A stretch of 64,000 bases of DNA from Anderseniella sp963787895 (GTDB lineage: Bacteria > Pseudomonadota > Alphaproteobacteria > Rhizobiales > Aestuariivirgaceae), in NCBI GenBank assembly GCA_963787895.1, contig CAWBEX010000007.1:682001-746000 (forward strand), given 5' to 3'. Positions 62,174 through 64,000 of the stretch are shown here, piece by piece. The position numbers and the translations under genes are program-made. Numbering within the stretch: position 1 is the first letter of the stretch; every line of letters begins with the position of its first letter. The notes beneath the pieces were generated by a model. The model was not told the origin of the DNA, did not search any database, and saw nothing but the letters and a program-made list of their open reading frames with translations.

Positions 62174-62545
62174 TCAGTATCCGCCCGCCTTGTGGCCAAA
62201 GAACACCTTGGTGACGTCCTCGGTCACGTCCCAGGTCACGCGGGCACCATCGCGCACGAAAAGGCTGTCGCCGGGCCCCAGTTCACAAACCTCACCGCTG
62301 GCGTGCTGAATGATCCGGCATCGCCCCGACAGGACCATCATCAACTCATCACCCTGTTCGGTGCAGTCGAACACACCTCTGGTACAGCGCCAGATGCCGA
62401 ACCGGGTGGTGTGCCCGGGCCCGCCCGCATCGATGCGCCCTGAAGTTGCCGGAGTGCCTTCCTTGATCCGGTAGTCGCTTGCCGGATTATCGAACGGCCA
62501 GTGTTCCAGCCGCCCGACATCATCGCCCGGTTTGTACTTTATCAT
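62174..62545 (-). CDS. Cupin-domain protein (DUF861/EutQ-like)
   Basis: A 123-residue single-domain cupin. Typical strands are GVFDCTEQGDELMMVLSGRCRI and ELGPGDSLFVRDGARVTWDV. Small proteins of this type, related to (S)-ureidoglycine aminohydrolase and EutQ, accompany catabolic operons. It lies 35 bases downstream of the M24 peptidase gene on the same strand. The 181 bases between it and the transglutaminase gene show nothing recognisable. Confidence 0.85.
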   Translation of the reverse strand: MIKYKPGDDVGRLEHWPFDNPASDYRIKEGTPATSGRIDAGGPGHTTRFGIWRCTRGVFDCTEQGDELMMVLSGRCRIIQHASGEVCELGPGDSLFVRDGARVTWDVTEDVTKVFFGHKAGGY

Positions 62546-62580
62546 CTCGATGCTCCAGTTGCCCGGGTTGACCGGACTTC

Positions 62581-63751
62581 TCAGATGACCGGCAATTCAG
62601 GCGCGGCACGTGTTGTGATCAGCTTGCCGCCATTCTTGCCGACTATGATGTTTTCTTCGTGCACCATCATCAGCCCGTCGCCATAACTGAGTGACGGTTC
62701 AAGCGTCAGCACCATGTTTTCAGCAAGCACGGTCGTGTCGAATGCCGCATGGGAGGGTTGCTCGGTCAGCTGCATGCCAAGCCCATGTCCCAGTCGGCCG
62801 ATGTCGCCGCCGCTGTCGTCCATCTCGGAAATCACCGCAGACATGGCGCGGAAAAGGTCGCGGCACGTGCTGCCCGGCACGCGCGGCCGCGATCCCTGCT
62901 TCAGTCGCGCGCCACAGAACGTCGTAGGCCCGGCGCGACAGATCATCGGCGCGGCCGATGGCCCAGTTACGGTCGAAGTCGCAGAAATAGCCGTCCCATG
63001 TAGATCCGGTATCCAGCATCAGCACATCGCCCGCCCGCAGAGGTTTGCGCGACGGGGGCGAGATAACATCGACATATCCGCCCTGATCCGCGGCGCCGAC
63101 AAGGTAGGGGACATCATCTGCGCCCAGCGCCAGCGCCTCGCGTTTGAAGGCGCGGAAAACATCCTCAAGTGGCATGTCTTCGGAAATGATCTCGGGCACC
63201 CGCGCAAATGTCGCGGAGCCGATTGCGCAAATGTGCGACAGCTTCTCGACCTCGGCGGTGGATTTGACCATGCGCAGACCCTGAACGAGCCCGGTCGCAT
63301 CGGAAATCTCGAGCCCCGGCAGCCCTTTGATCAACCGTTCCCAGTCACCAAGTGGCATCCGCAGCGAGGTTTCATGCCCCTTCATCACGCCCAGTTTCGA
63401 TCCGCTTCTGGCCAATGGTCCCAGAAGTTCGCTCAACAGGCTGATCCCGTCATCAGCGGGCCTCGGCGCACTCCAGGTCCGGACATCTTCAATCCAGGTG
63501 GTGCGCATCAGCGCCGCACCGATCTCGGGAATTACAGCAATGGGTTTGCCTTCTGCGGGTACGAACAGAAACCAGGGCCGTGTAGGGCTTTGCCAGAACA
63601 GCGTCTGAAAGCCGCTGAAATAGCGCACATCGGGTTCGCTCAGCAGCAGCAGCCCGGCCAGGCCATTGCGGGCCATTTCTGCTTGAGCATTTCGGGTCCG
63701 GGTTTCGAACTCGGCTGCAGGAAATCCGCGCTCAGGTGCATCAGGTCGCAT
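62581..63751 (-). pseudogene. M24-family metallopeptidase (Xaa-Pro peptidase/ectoine hydrolase-like), frameshifted
   Basis: A creatinase/prolidase-type protein of about 389 residues if one base is removed. The N-terminal domain contains DVRYFSGFQTLFWQSPTRPWFLFVP. The pita-bread domain has metal ligands in LMLDTGSTWDGYFCDFDRNWAIG in one frame, and GHGLGMQLTEQPSH, LTLEPSLSYG and MVHEENIIV in the other. The frame breaks near 62873 (CCC run on the plus strand) between ARAG and STCRDLFRAM. The 1171-base span has one base too many. All metal ligands are intact, so a recent mutation or sequence error is likely. GGAGGG precedes the ATG. It resembles DoeA-type hydrolases, but the substrate is unproven. 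Confidence 0.8.
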
Positions 63752-64000
63752 CGTGTCCCTCCATGATCATGGCGAAAATCGCCGGGTCAGTCACGCCTTC
63801 GGAACCGATTAGCAGTACCCGCGCACCGGAGTCGATACCCAGCCCTTTCGACAGGTCCGGATCCTGCCTCAATGCAATCAATGCGGCCAGTCCGGCTATG
63901 GCACTTTCCCCGGCTTCAATCACCGGGTCGCCACTGATTGGCCGCGCCAGAAGCCGCACCGCAGGTCCGACAATGGACTCGGGGATGGTCAGATAGTCCG
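63741..64000 (-). CDS. PLP-dependent fold-type II lyase (diaminopropionate ammonia-lyase/EutB-like), 3' end
   Basis: The last 86 codons of a gene that continues beyond the window. The segment PVIEAGESAIAGLAALIAL and the ending RVLLIGSEGVTDPAIFAMIM match the C-terminal part of diaminopropionate ammonia-lyase or threonine dehydratase-like enzymes. It overlaps the start of the M24 peptidase gene by 11 bases. The three-gene order lyase, M24 hydrolase, cupin suggests catabolism of a diamino acid or ectoine-like compound; this is inference. Confidence 0.7.
   Translation of the reverse strand, partial: DYLTIPESIVGPAVRLLARPISGDPVIEAGESAIAGLAALIALRQDPDLSKGLGIDSGARVLLIGSEGVTDPAIFAMIMEGHDAT

Noticed and set aside
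62714..63766. Plus-strand ORF of 350 residues opposite the M24 peptidase gene
   Set aside because: It is uninterrupted only because the region is GC-rich; the minus strand encodes the conserved peptidase motifs.
1..64000. CRISPR arrays, insertion sequences, prophage genes, tRNA or rRNA genes
   Set aside because: No regularly spaced repeats, transposase or integrase motifs, or RNA gene sequences were recognised by eye; a dedicated RNA search could not be run.

Overview
The window looks like a chromosomal segment of a heterotrophic or mixotrophic alphaproteobacterium, probably Hyphomicrobiales or Rhodobacterales and plausibly marine or plant-associated. The evidence is the soxSRT-type arrangement of a complete thiosulfate oxidation island, several polyamine/betaine-type ABC transporters, a fused TAXI-TRAP transporter and a carnitine-type catabolic cluster. 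No rRNA, tRNA, CRISPR array, insertion sequence or phage gene was recognised. Organism assignment is inference from gene content.

Layout. 1-6090: the 3' end of an oligopeptide ABC ATPase, then a Rieske oxygenase behind two palindromic operators, then a polyamine-type ABC operon (binding protein, ATPase, two permeases). 6143-9366: divergent oxyR and katG. 9461-10652: a 3-hydroxybenzoate 6-hydroxylase-like gene with a one-base frameshift. 10649-24981: the sox island. soxVWXYZABCD runs on the minus strand, soxSRT and soxEF run on the plus strand, and a minus-strand operon carries soxG-like, soxH-like and a second soxT-like gene. Candidate SoxR operators lie in the soxS/soxV and soxW/soxX gaps, where SoxR is known to bind in Paracoccus.

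25057-50389 is a large catabolic region. One minus-strand run goes from RidA through an alpha/beta hydrolase, a CoA-transferase, a flavin reductase and an 'amino acid synthesis' (AmsP) protein to a FAD oxidoreductase and a polyamine-type ABC transporter. A plus-strand pair encodes an aldehyde dehydrogenase and a second Rieske oxygenase. A second minus-strand run encodes BKACE, another ABC transporter, an acyl-CoA dehydrogenase, an NDP-forming CoA ligase and a serine hydrolase. Divergent from it is a GlxA/CdhR-type regulator, followed by carnitine dehydrogenase, a CaiD homologue and a luciferase-like monooxygenase. Together these enzymes can be assembled into a route gamma-butyrobetaine -> gamma-butyrobetainyl-CoA -> crotonobetainyl-CoA -> carnitinyl-CoA -> carnitine -> 3-dehydrocarnitine -> glycine betaine, with import by the ABC systems. 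A Rut-like flavin monooxygenase module (LLM oxygenase, flavin reductase, RidA, hydrolase, AmsP) has no place in that scheme and may act on another N-compound or form a side branch. A shared TGTCG(A/G)AAAA motif at three promoters suggests common regulation.

50693-53598: a fused TAXI-TRAP transporter. 53881-58102: a compact group of unusual secreted proteins, namely a peptidoglycan-binding-domain/PotF fusion, a small exported protein and a binding-protein/von Willebrand A fusion. No transporter genes stand beside them, and this is the most likely undescribed system here. 58111-59979: an AsnC-family remnant, a cold-shock protein, a 44-residue basic protein and two coupled small ORFs. 60085-61992: two divergent transglutaminase-like proteins, one with Cys where the catalytic His is expected. 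62174-64000: a cupin, an M24 peptidase with a one-base frameshift and the 3' end of a PLP-dependent lyase, resembling ectoine or diamino acid catabolic operons.

Two genes (near 10427 and 62873) each carry exactly one base too many, so raw-data error must be considered before calling them pseudogenes.
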